Assembly (NCBI RefSeq): GCF_040183065.1
Contig: NC_091131.1
Location: 8,171,001 to 8,235,000 of the forward strand
Direction of reading: 5' to 3'
DNA from: Periplaneta americana
Lineage: Eukaryota > Arthropoda > Insecta > Blattodea > Blattidae
Length of the DNA stretch: 64,000 bases
This document shows, piece by piece, positions 45,111-53,616 of this stretch. Both the position numbers and the translations under genes were made by a program. How positions within the stretch are numbered: the stretch's first letter is position 1; every line of letters starts with the position of its first letter. The notes below the pieces were generated by a model that saw nothing but the letters and a program-made list of their open reading frames with translations, searched no databases and was not told where the DNA came from.

Positions 45111-45852
45111 CAGAGTAAACCGTAAGTAATGTCATTAATTTCAGGAGCTTATTCTTTGAGATATTTCAAATAAAAAAGTTTAATACAATTTTCCTCGTTT
45201 TTGCTTCCTTTTCGAGATAAGAACTGTTTTTATTTTATTATAACGTGTTTTGAAAAACCACTGATATAGTTTCCAATATGCTCAGTCAATTTAAGAGAGC
45301 AGTGTATTATGTATGTGTATTATTTTTTATTTTTGTAGGTTATTTTACGACGCTTCATCAACATCAAAGGTTATTTAGCGTGTGAATGTGATGAAGGTGA
45401 TAATGCCGGTGAAATGATTCCGGGGTCCAGCACCGTAAGTTACCCAGCATTTGCTCATATTGGGTTGAGGGAAAACCGCGGAAAAAACCTCAACCAGATA
45501 ACTTGCCCCGACCGGGAATCGAACACGGGCCACCTGGTTTCGCGGCCAGACGCGCTGACCGTTACTCCAGAGGTGTGGACTTATCTTAATAAATGATTCA
45601 AAGAATTTTAATTTTGTCCTTTAAATGTGCAGAAATTTGATCCGGACATATAACGTTTCGTTCTGAAAAGGAAATTTACAATGTTGTGAATTATATCGAT
45701 GGCTCTCAAAACACGTTATGAAATGGTTCACATAAAACAATTTTTATCTCGAAAAGGAAGCGAGAACGAGAGAAATTGAATTAAACTTTTTGCTTAAAAT
45801 ATTTCAAGGAATAATCCCTTGAAATTAAATGTCATTATTACGGTTTACTCTC
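45111..45852. mobile_element. Long-TIR element with TA duplication, SINE nested inside
   Basis: Inverted arms of roughly 150-190 bp (from 45111 and ending at 45852) share CAGAGTAAACCGTAAGTAAT at the tip and CTTCCTTTTCGAGATAA inside. TA flanks both ends (45109-45110 and 45853-45854). Between the arms is a SINE (about 45330-45580). A one-arm relative lies at 9426-9660. No transposase is seen. Foldback-like MITE with Tc1/mariner-type target choice is inferred. Confidence 0.75.
45330..45580 (-). mobile_element. tRNA-derived SINE (ACGACGC family)
   Basis: On the minus strand it starts GTAACGGTCAGCGCGTCTGG (A-box region), with B box GTTCGATTCCC soon after, and ends GCGTCGTAAAATAACC plus an A-rich tail. 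The body GCATTTGCTCATATTGGG is shared with 51276-51505. A plus-strand reading of it gives the 60-codon frame 45414-45596, which is not a gene. Confidence 0.85.
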
Positions 45853-45854
45853 TA

Positions 45855-46439
45855 TTAAGGTAGAGAATGTTTTTCGAGATTAGGAAAACTTTTGTTATGA
45901 GGAAAATTTCCTTTCCTGAACGTGACAACACGGACTTTACTGTCAAGGAAGTTGGCTAACATTACACCAGGAAACAAATGAAGGAGAATATAGCTAATTA
46001 AAAGTATTTCTCCACTTCATACGCCAACACGGAACGCAGCGTCGGTATGGCAACCAGTGCTCATCAGTCATTGCCAAATCAGGTGTTTAGCCAGCAACTG
46101 AGTCATTGAACTGGGGAAACAGATGACTGTCAACTTCACAGGAATGCCATCGAGCAATAGTCTGAAGAGCAGTTCGAGCCTCTGTGATTCATTAGGGAAG
46201 AGAAGAGATGCCTCAGATTTCAAAGCGCGGGAAGAAATTTCTGACTAATGATTCTGTAACTTAACCACACGTTGATTAAAGAGAACAATGTGGAACTGCT
46301 TACACTTCAGCACTCTACGTGTTGCTCACTAACAAACAAAAATTCTTGTTTTATATGTGGAGTGATGTAGGCGACGAGCTGATTCCAAATCAGTTTTTGT
46401 GCAGCTCAAAACAGTCATACAATTACACCAAAGTTAATT
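45855..46439. other. Intergenic, nothing recognised
   Basis: No open frame of note and no repeat match within the window. Confidence 0.5.
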
Positions 46440-46554
46440 AATGATGATGATGATGATGATAATAATAATAATAATAATAATAATAATTATTATTATTATT
46501 ATTATTATATTGTAATATATATATATATATATAAATTATATAATAATAATAATT
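46440..46554. repeat. GAT/AAT/ATT microsatellite cluster
   Basis: A GAT run passes into AAT, ATT and TA repeats. Confidence 0.9.
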
Positions 46555-46812
46555 GAAGAGTTCGCGGGAAGAACGATGAATGTCACAGTTTTGTTAAGGT
46601 TGATGTCATTATCTAATTCAATGGATCACTACGAAATTTAATGTTGTTCTTATGAAAAATGGTAAAAAGGGGAATTATCACCACGAATACAGCAATCCTT
46701 TCCTTTATTTTTTATAGAAACAGCACTACATCTTGCAGTTATAGGCTCAATTAGATCATTATCTAATCCTTAACAGAAATGTGACATTCATCGTTTTTCC
46801 CGCGAACTCTTC
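46555..46812. mobile_element. 258-bp MITE inserted in an AAT microsatellite
   Basis: The left GAAGAGTTCGCGGGAAGAAC and the reversed right GAAGAGTTCGCGGGAAAAAC form inverted repeats of about 48 bp with a few mismatches, continuing GATGAATGTCACA. Both flanks are AAT repeats, so the exact duplication cannot be read. Confidence 0.85.
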
Positions 46813-46864
<52 letters not shown>

Positions 46865-47004
46865 AACTCCAGGATTATTATTATTAATCATCACCATCAT
46901 CATCATCATCATCATCAAATTCTCTTCGGATTAGGTCTTTGGGCCTGTTCCGTCTCCTGGATGCAGCTGGTCCCTCCAACGCAAACAAAATCGAAAACTC
47001 CGGG

Positions 47005-47051
<47 letters not shown>
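46813..47051 (-). mobile_element. LINE F 3' tail between AAT/ATT repeats
   Basis: About 46886-46995 reads, on the minus strand, GGAGACGGAACAGGCCCAAAG and ends in (GAT)n, matching the 3' end of the LINE fragment at 50769-51055. The flanking AAAACTCCAGGATTATTATT (about 46864) and AAAACTCCGGGATTATTATT (about 46995) form a target duplication with one mismatch. AAT runs precede it and ATT runs follow. Confidence 0.75.
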
Positions 47052-47052
<1 letters not shown>

Positions 47053-47412
47053 CTTGTCGATACATGGCGATTGTAAGAGATAGAAACAATGCTCTAGAAT
47101 AGCGTTTTTGAACCTTTTTCAACATGTGTCACATTAAAGGTGTATTTTAAAATCCCGGGGTACACTCGTAATATAATCTAAGCCAGTAGTTCATAACCAG
47201 GGGGAAATTTTGAGGAGTTTACAAGGAAACGAGGTCTATAAAATACAAATAAATGTCTTCCTGAGCCCTGAAACATTTCTTCTTTTATTTTTAAATGCTG
47301 ATATAATTCTACACGTCAAAAAAAAAAAAAAGTCACAAAAGTGACACGAGGAAAAATGCTGGTAGATTATACTAATTCGGGTCTATGCACATACATATTA
47401 TATCGTAATCAT

Positions 47413-47482
47413 GTATATAGTATAGTATAGTATAGTATAGTATAGTATAGTATAGTATAGTATAGTATAGTATAGTATAGTA
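47413..47482. repeat. (ATAGT)n pentanucleotide microsatellite
   Basis: Fourteen perfect TATAG units. Confidence 0.97.
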
Positions 47483-47526
47483 GTATTATTATGATTCAAA
47501 TAAATATACTTTTTTTGTATTTAGAA

Positions 47527-47528
<2 letters not shown>

Positions 47529-47558
<30 letters not shown>

Positions 47559-49464
47559 TTTATTTTAGCTGGCAGAGTTAAGGCCGTAAGGCCTTCTCTT
47601 CCACACAACCAGCAAAAAGTGTATATACATATGCATGAACTTACAAAGAATTCAACAAATTGATTTAGATGAGAGTTACATGTATACAAGAGTTATTTAC
47701 GAATTAAACAACAAAATACTATGAACTATTAATTAAACACTGAAATAAACTGGGTAGCAGAATTAAACTAAAATACATAGAATGTTAATATATTTCAAAT
47801 TATATTAGATAATAGAAAGAGATTATTATGAGACAATTTTGAAAATGCAGCACAATCAGGATGATGTCTAAAGAAAAAAAGCAACAGTGTAGTCAGTAAT
47901 ATTTTAAATCAGTATGATTGGAGTGAAATGCTAATAAGGTTATCTTTTAAGCTGTTCTTAAAGGTGTTTGTTGTCTTGCAGCCCCTAATACTTTGTGGCA
48001 AGGAATTCCATTGACGCGAGGTGGATATTGTAAAAGATGAGGAATAACAAGATGTTCTATGAAGAGGTATATTTAGCGTGCCACAGATAAGTGATCTGGT
48101 ATTTACGTCGTGGTTAGAGTATAGATAAGAGAAACGAGACGAAAGGTAATTTGGTGTTGAGGTGTGCAGAATTCGAAAGAGTAAAGACAAAGAGTGTAAA
48201 GTTCTGCGTTCTTTAAGTCGGAGCCACGAGAGACTTGCGAAGGACGGTGATATGTGATCATATCGTCGGATGTTGCACACGTATCTGATGCACATATTCT
48301 GAGCTCGCTGTAACTTGACTGACAGTTCAGAACTTAGATCACTTAACAAAACGTCACAATAATCGAAGTGCGGCATTACTAGGGTTTGTACTAGGGTAAG
48401 TTTTAGTTGCTGGGGCAAGAAGTTTCTCAAGCGACTCAAAGAGTGAAAGGAGGAACAGATTTTCTTTATCGTTTCTTTAACTTGAAAATTCCAACTTAGA
48501 TTATTATCAAAAAAGAAGCCAAGATTTTTTACGACAGATGAATAAGGGATTAGCGTGTTGTTAAGGGTAACAACTGAAAGATTACTGTTATTAAGGGAGT
48601 TAACTACACGCTTATGTCCAATAATTATGGCTTGAGTCTTACTTGGGTTAAGTGCGAGTCCGAAATTGGCCGCCCAAGTGGAGACAGTGGCTAGGTCACA
48701 ATTTAACTTGTCAATCGATTCATTGATCGTATTGGGTCTGGAATGTATGTAAAGTTGTAGGTCGTCGGCATAGAGGTGATATCGGCAATACTGTAAGTTC
48801 TTTGATACGTCATTAATGTAGATAGAGAAAAGTAGTGGTCCTAATACGGAGCCCTGCGGCACTCCCGCCTTTGTGTATCGCCATTGGGAGAATTGATTAT
48901 CAAGTGAAACACACTGTTGGCGGTCCCGTAGGTAGGAGTCCATCCAGCTCAGGGTATTGTCTGATAGGTGCAAAGTTTTCATCTTTGCAAGAAGCAAGTC
49001 GATATCAACAGAACCAAAGGCATTGCTGAAATCGAGAAGAGTTAGTGCCGTTACTTCACCCCTATCCATAGCTTCACGGATGTCCTCGGTCACTTTAAGT
49101 AGGGCTGTAGTAGTGCTGTGTCCATGCCTAAAACCCGATTGATAGTCATCGAGGAGTTTGTGTTCGTCGAGATAGTTCGTAAGTTGTCCGTGTACAATAT
49201 GTTCTAATGCTTTTGAAAGAGTGGGAAGAATTGATATCGGTCTGTATTGGTTTACTGTAGAAGGTGTGTTAGATTTAGGTAAAGGTTTCACTAATGCCAT
49301 TTTCCAGAGTGAGGGGTAGGACCCAGTCATAATAGATGCATTGAATATATGGGTGACGGTCGGCAGAATCACATCTATTATTTTATACAGGAGAGTGATA
49401 TTTATATTGTCTACACCTTGGGCTTTAGATTTCATACATCGCAGCGTCTTCATTACACTGGCAG

Positions 49465-49466
<2 letters not shown>
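47529..49466 (-). mobile_element. LINE D, 5'-truncated, with intact RT and complete 3' UTR
   Basis: The element runs from just upstream of its first visible codon (about 49466) to an (ATT)n tail at 47529-47555. The 3' UTR ends with GGAAGAGAAGGCCTTACGGC and CTCTGCCAGCTAAAATAAA. A second copy of this terminal segment lies at 62681-62779. AAT repeats border both ends. The endonuclease domain and ORF1 are missing. Confidence 0.9.
47909..49453 (-). CDS. Non-LTR retrotransposon reverse transcriptase (CR1/jockey group), 514 aa
   Basis: The longest undamaged RT frame in the window. RT blocks are in order: KSKAQGVDNINITLL near the N-terminus, NQYRPISILPTLSKALEHIV, QSGFRHGHSTTTALL, LTLLDFSNAFGSVD, GVPQGSVLGPLLFSIYIND, HLYADDLQLYI (catalytic pair intact) and LALNPSKTQAIIIG. 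Thumb and C-terminal regions follow to ...LISISLQSY. In the first catalytic block the first Asp of LLDFS is present, but the usual AFD is AFG. The start codon is only the first ATG after truncation: upstream sense codons exist back to about 49464. It would make cDNA from its own RNA by target-primed reverse transcription, but without an endonuclease domain this copy is immobile. Confidence 0.93.
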   Translation of the reverse strand: MKTLRCMKSKAQGVDNINITLLYKIIDVILPTVTHIFNASIMTGSYPSLWKMALVKPLPKSNTPSTVNQYRPISILPTLSKALEHIVHGQLTNYLDEHKLLDDYQSGFRHGHSTTTALLKVTEDIREAMDRGEVTALTLLDFSNAFGSVDIDLLLAKMKTLHLSDNTLSWMDSYLRDRQQCVSLDNQFSQWRYTKAGVPQGSVLGPLLFSIYINDVSKNLQYCRYHLYADDLQLYIHSRPNTINESIDKLNCDLATVSTWAANFGLALNPSKTQAIIIGHKRVVNSLNNSNLSVVTLNNTLIPYSSVVKNLGFFFDNNLSWNFQVKETIKKICSSFHSLSRLRNFLPQQLKLTLVQTLVMPHFDYCDVLLSDLSSELSVKLQRAQNMCIRYVCNIRRYDHISPSFASLSWLRLKERRTLHSLSLLFRILHTSTPNYLSSRFSYLYSNHDVNTRSLICGTLNIPLHRTSCYSSSFTISTSRQWNSLPQSIRGCKTTNTFKNSLKDNLISISLQSY

Positions 49467-49467
<1 letters not shown>

Positions 49468-49542
<75 letters not shown>

Positions 49543-49562
49543 ATTAATAATAATAATAATAC
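49468..49562. repeat. (AAT)n microsatellite at LINE D 5' border
   Basis: About 30 AAT units with a few interruptions (ACT, ATT). Confidence 0.95.
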
Positions 49563-49565
49563 TTA

Positions 49566-49645
49566 GAAATGGCTTTTAAGGAACCCGAAGGTTCACTGCG
49601 CCCTCTCATAAGCCCGCCATCGGTCCCTATCCTGTGCAAGATTAA
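49566..49645 (-). pseudogene. LINE C copy 6, very short 3' fragment
   Basis: Plus-strand TGGCTTTTAAGGAACCCGAA and ATAAGCCCGCCATCGGTCC are the complement of the LINE C end (AYVRAAMNLRVP region). It is cut at the LINE E tail. Confidence 0.88.
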
Positions 49646-50723
49646 TTAATTAATTAATTTATTTATTTATTTATTTATTTATTTAGAATATTAACGTGCA
49701 AAAACAACAGCACAAGGCCAATTACAGTTTAGCACGATACAAAACAGAACAAAACAACAAATGATGATGAGAATGAATGATAGAAAATGGCAATGAGATG
49801 AAATACAAACAATATAATGGTCTACATAATCAATGATCAAATAATAATTATAAAATTATAAATTTAGTACAATGAGATAATTGAAATAATGGAATAGTCT
49901 ACATTAATCAATTGACCAAATGCAAGAAATAAAATGGACAAATAATTATAAAATTAGATCAGTGAGTTAAAAACTCAAAGATATACTACACATTAAATGG
50001 ATCCAAGTTGAATCCATGCAAATTAGCATATTTAATGCATCTGCAGACCGGAGAGAGAGATTTAGGATTCTTATTATAAAACAATTTATGAAATCTTAAA
50101 CCATTAGCTGGAATACGAAGACTGATATTGCTTAGGAAAGATTCACAATCAATATCACCCTTAATAACTTTACAAAAAAATAAATAATCAAGATCCTGAC
50201 GTCTGGTGAACAAACTACCGCAATTGAAATAATTGCATTTAATCTCATAGTTATAATCGAAATTTGGTAAAAATCTATAAGAACACAAGGAAATAAATTT
50301 TCTTTGAATATTCTCCAATTTAGCCGAGTCAGTGGAAGTAATGGAGTTCCATACAACAGATGCATATTCAAGCTTGGATCTAACCAACGTATAGTATAAA
50401 ATTAATAAACACATAGGAGTGGAAAAAGAATAAGTTATAGACCTAATTAGACCAAGCATTCTTAACGAATGGGTATAAATATATTGCACATGATCATGGA
50501 AATATAATTTTGAATCAAGTAGGACACCAAGATCTCTAATACAATCTTTCTTAGTAATTACGACATTACTGAGAGAATAGTTAAATTTTAGGGAGATAGT
50601 TTTCCGTGAAAAGGAAATAACAAAAGTTTTGGATTGATTAATTTTCATTCCATTTTCAACAGACCATTGTGAAACTGAATTAATGTCATTTTGAAGAATT
50701 TGACAATCGACCAAACTATTAAT

Positions 50724-50725
<2 letters not shown>
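49646..50725 (-). pseudogene. LINE E 3' half (jockey/CR1-like RT C-terminus)
   Basis: The minus frame 50786-49986 begins in microsatellite-encoded Ile/Asn. True coding starts near LVDCQILQNDINSVSQWSVE, with GMKINQSKTFVISFSRK, IRDLGVLLDSKLYFHDHV and LVRSKLEYASVVWN, ending HGFNLDPFNV. This is the region after the catalytic YADD of an RT. The catalytic part is lost by 5' truncation, although what remains is undamaged. The 3' UTR continues to an (ATTA)/(AAAT) tetranucleotide tail at 49645-49685. Confidence 0.88.

Positions 50726-50727
<2 letters not shown>

Positions 50728-50768
<41 letters not shown>
50728..50768. repeat. (AAT)n microsatellite between LINE E and LINE F
   Basis: About 13 AAT units, passing into ATC units that form the LINE F tail. 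Confidence 0.95.
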
Positions 50769-51055
50769 CATCATCATCATCAACAATACGATTTGGGCCC
50801 ATTGGCCCGTTTCGTCTCCATAGCAATATTAAAATTGGTCTTTCCAGCGTTTTCTAGGGCGTCCGATTCGTCTTCTCCCTTGGGGTTTATAATGGTGTAG
50901 TCGGTATGGAATGCGAGTTGGTTCCATCTTACATATATGTTCATGCCATTTATTCCTATATTCCGTGATAGTTTCTATAATATTTGGCATATTTAGTTCC
51001 TGTCGTATGTCTTCATTTCGCTTGTGGTCCAATAAGCTTGAGGATAATAGGTTGC
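50769..51055 (-). pseudogene. LINE F C-terminal fragment (RTE-like)
   Basis: The minus frame 51032-50829 reads LDHKRNEDIRQELNMPNIIE, NKWHEHICKMEPTRIPYRL and GRRRIGRPRKRWKDQF, then stop and a short 3' end into (GAT)n. This is the extreme C-terminus of the same broad LINE type as 11459-13760 (GRP-RRL-D region). Confidence 0.82.
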
Positions 51056-51125
51056 TCGGAGGGTTGGTAGCCCACCAGTGTAAAAAAAATCTTACTCATA
51101 ATCTCCATAGCGAATATAGCCGGAC

Positions 51126-51203
<78 letters not shown>
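51126..51203. repeat. (AAT)n microsatellite
   Basis: About 26 AAT units; it is the source of the poly-Asn in the 113-codon plus frame 50911-51252, which is not a gene. Confidence 0.95.
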
Positions 51204-51275
51204 GTTAACAATAATGACAAATGTTATTGGCGAAAATAAACATAGATCGTAAGTGGGCGTACTCTAGTAGATGTT

Positions 51276-51505
51276 TTTTTTTTATTTTAGTAGGTTGTTT
51301 TACGACGCTTTATCAACATCTGAATGAGATGAAAGTGATAATGCCGGTGAAATGAGTCCGGGATCGAGCATCGAAAGTTACCCAGCATTTGCTCATATTG
51401 GGTTGAGGGAAAACCCCGGAAAAAACCTCAACCAGGTAACTTGCCCCGACCGGGAATCGAACCCGGGCCACCTAGTTTCGCTAACCGTTACTCCACAAGC
51501 GTGGC
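51276..51505 (-). mobile_element. tRNA-derived SINE (ACGACGC family) with 12-bp duplication
   Basis: CTAGTAGATGTT is duplicated at 51264-51275 and 51506-51517. On the minus strand the head is GGCCACGCTTGTGGAGTAAC, with part of the tRNA region deleted around GAAACTAGGTGG, then B box GGTTCGATTCCC. The tail is an A-rich run (plus-strand T run at 51276-51284). Confidence 0.92.
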
Positions 51506-51517
51506 CTAGTAGATGTT

Positions 51518-51853
51518 GCAACGCTGCTTCCTTAGTCGCGTGTCGAGTTCCGTAACAACCACCACAGCTTCGGTGGCTTACTCACTTATTGCACCCCTTC
51601 CCCTGCTTTTTCTCCGAGCGAAGGTGCAATAACTACTTCCGAAACTTCAGCTTCCGTATTCAGATCGTTTGCAATACGCATTGAAAATTGCATGCAAACA
51701 GGAATCGGGAAGATCGTATTCAGTACGGAAAATGTATTCAAATAGATCTGAATATACTCCATGAAAATATAATGAGTCAAGAGAGGATACATCAACTTAG
51801 GTATGTCACGTGATGTGACTAGCTGACTGTCAAAGGAATTCGCTTGCATGCAG
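51518..51853. other. Intergenic, nothing recognised
   Basis: The 87-codon minus frame 51586-51849 is unassigned. No repeats seen. Confidence 0.45.
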
Positions 51854-51858
51854 TTCTA

Positions 51859-52813
51859 CCACAGTCTACTATATACAGTCGCGAAGCTGCATATGTAGTA
51901 AAAATGCAAACATGGATAGTTGCCCACCACTAGGATCGCTACTATCGCCTCATCATCGCAGATCTCTCACCTAGCAGACGACAAAATATGTTACACTTTC
52001 GTTGTATTCGTTTAGAAAAATTAACACCTTCCTTCCATTATTGAAATATTAAATGCATAAAGTTAATTTATTATTTTAATGAAGTATATTAAATGCCACC
52101 ATAAACTCGAAGATACCTGCAAGAAATAAGTTAATATAATTTTTGTTTGTGCAAAACGAACTGAAATTTACTATAATCGCTTCACTCATTCAAGATTATA
52201 GCGATAATTAACTATGAAACCAATAAATATCAATTTGCATTTCCCTTTACAACAATAATAATAAAAATATGAATTAATGCAATAACTTGTGTACGTGTAC
52301 CGGTACTTGTAGTGTAGGCTTACGTAGTTGAGGTAATAATCACACCAGAATTGGAAATAAAACGTGATTAATAAATTTTATTCTAACAGACTTTTTCTAC
52401 GTCTCTAACAAAGTAACAAATAAAAATAACAACAAAATTAATAGATATAATTAAAAACATATCCTTTGAAAAAAAAAGTAGGCCTAAGCAATAATAATCC
52501 CACCAGAATTGAAAATAAAACGTGACCAATAAATTTCATTAAAACAAACTTAATTTTTCTACGTCTCTAGTAAAATATTATTATTCCAATTATTGTATTT
52601 TAACTATTAACATTTTCATTACAACCAATAACGAACATTTCACAAGCATCAATGTGAAATACGCAACGAGCTAGCACTCGATGGAAATACGATTCAGTCC
52701 AAAGTCGACCGTGGACAGTCTATTGTTTCTAGTTGCTAACCGTTTGGAGCGCTTTATCACGAGATTTGCAAAAAATCACCTCACGCTTCGCGACTGTATA
52801 TAGTAGACTGTGG
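51859..52813. mobile_element. TIR element 'CCACAG', copy 2 (955 bp)
   Basis: Ends CCACAGTCTACTATATACAG and its complement match copy 1 at 41289-42608, including TCGCGAAGC. A 5-bp duplication TTCTA lies at 51854-51858 and 52814-52818. Internally AT-rich, with a repeated motif (ACGTGATTAATAAATTT and ACGTGACCAATAAATTTC). No coding frame. Confidence 0.88.
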
Positions 52814-53064
52814 TTCTACCGTGGCATGTCCGTCTAAATATATGAACGAAATGCTGAATGTATAACAATAATTTGGAAATGATTGCATTTGAGTTTGAAA
52901 AATCCCAAGATTTTCCCCTAAAATATCCGACCCGATCCCAAAAAAGTAGCTAATCCCAAAACATGAATTTTAGTTCCTATTATGTTTCTCAATTACCCTA
53001 CATTTAGCGACTTCTGCCCCCAAATTGGCAACACTGGCTTAACTATCGGGCTCTCAACAGGGTA

Positions 53065-53283
53065 TTGCCACCTGAGACATCTTTATCTTTTAGGAATGTG
53101 ACGACACCGCATACGAAGGCTGTTATCTTGCTTGTTAAGGAATTCTCATCCCACATTTTGTGTGGGTGTGAACACTTCTCCGCACTAAGATTTGAGCGTC
53201 TCGGTCAACACTTGTTCACACTGAGTGAGCTGCTTGCTTTCTGGCCTGACAAAAGACTAACTAGAAGAGGGTGCACAACATAA
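53065..53283 (+). pseudogene. Possible LINE C-terminal zinc-cluster fragment
   Basis: The 72-codon frame contains SSHILCGCEHFSALRFERLG, which resembles the HILCxCxxLxxxR end of the zinc cluster in RNase H-type or R1-type LINEs. The upstream part is unrecognised. The call rests on this one motif. Confidence 0.35.
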
Positions 53284-53616
53284 TACAGTCAGGGTAGAGT
53301 TTCGAAATTACAAAAAAATGCTAAATGTGCACAAATCCTGCCAAAATAAGTGATTTTATATCTAAAAACATGTTAAGTATATTACTGTAGTTTTTTAATA
53401 CGCGATAAAATGCGAATTTAGTACAAAATTAGAAATTTATACATTTCTGCAAAATAAGAGGGAAAATATATTTTATGAAACTCCCATTGTGGAATCCTGG
53501 GAAACGAGAATGCGGATGCTTTAGCAAAGAAGGGCAGCACTGCTACTTACAGACCTGTTACTGAATCTACGTATTACTCTGTGAAAAGATTTATTACATC
53601 TTCTTACCTTATTTAA

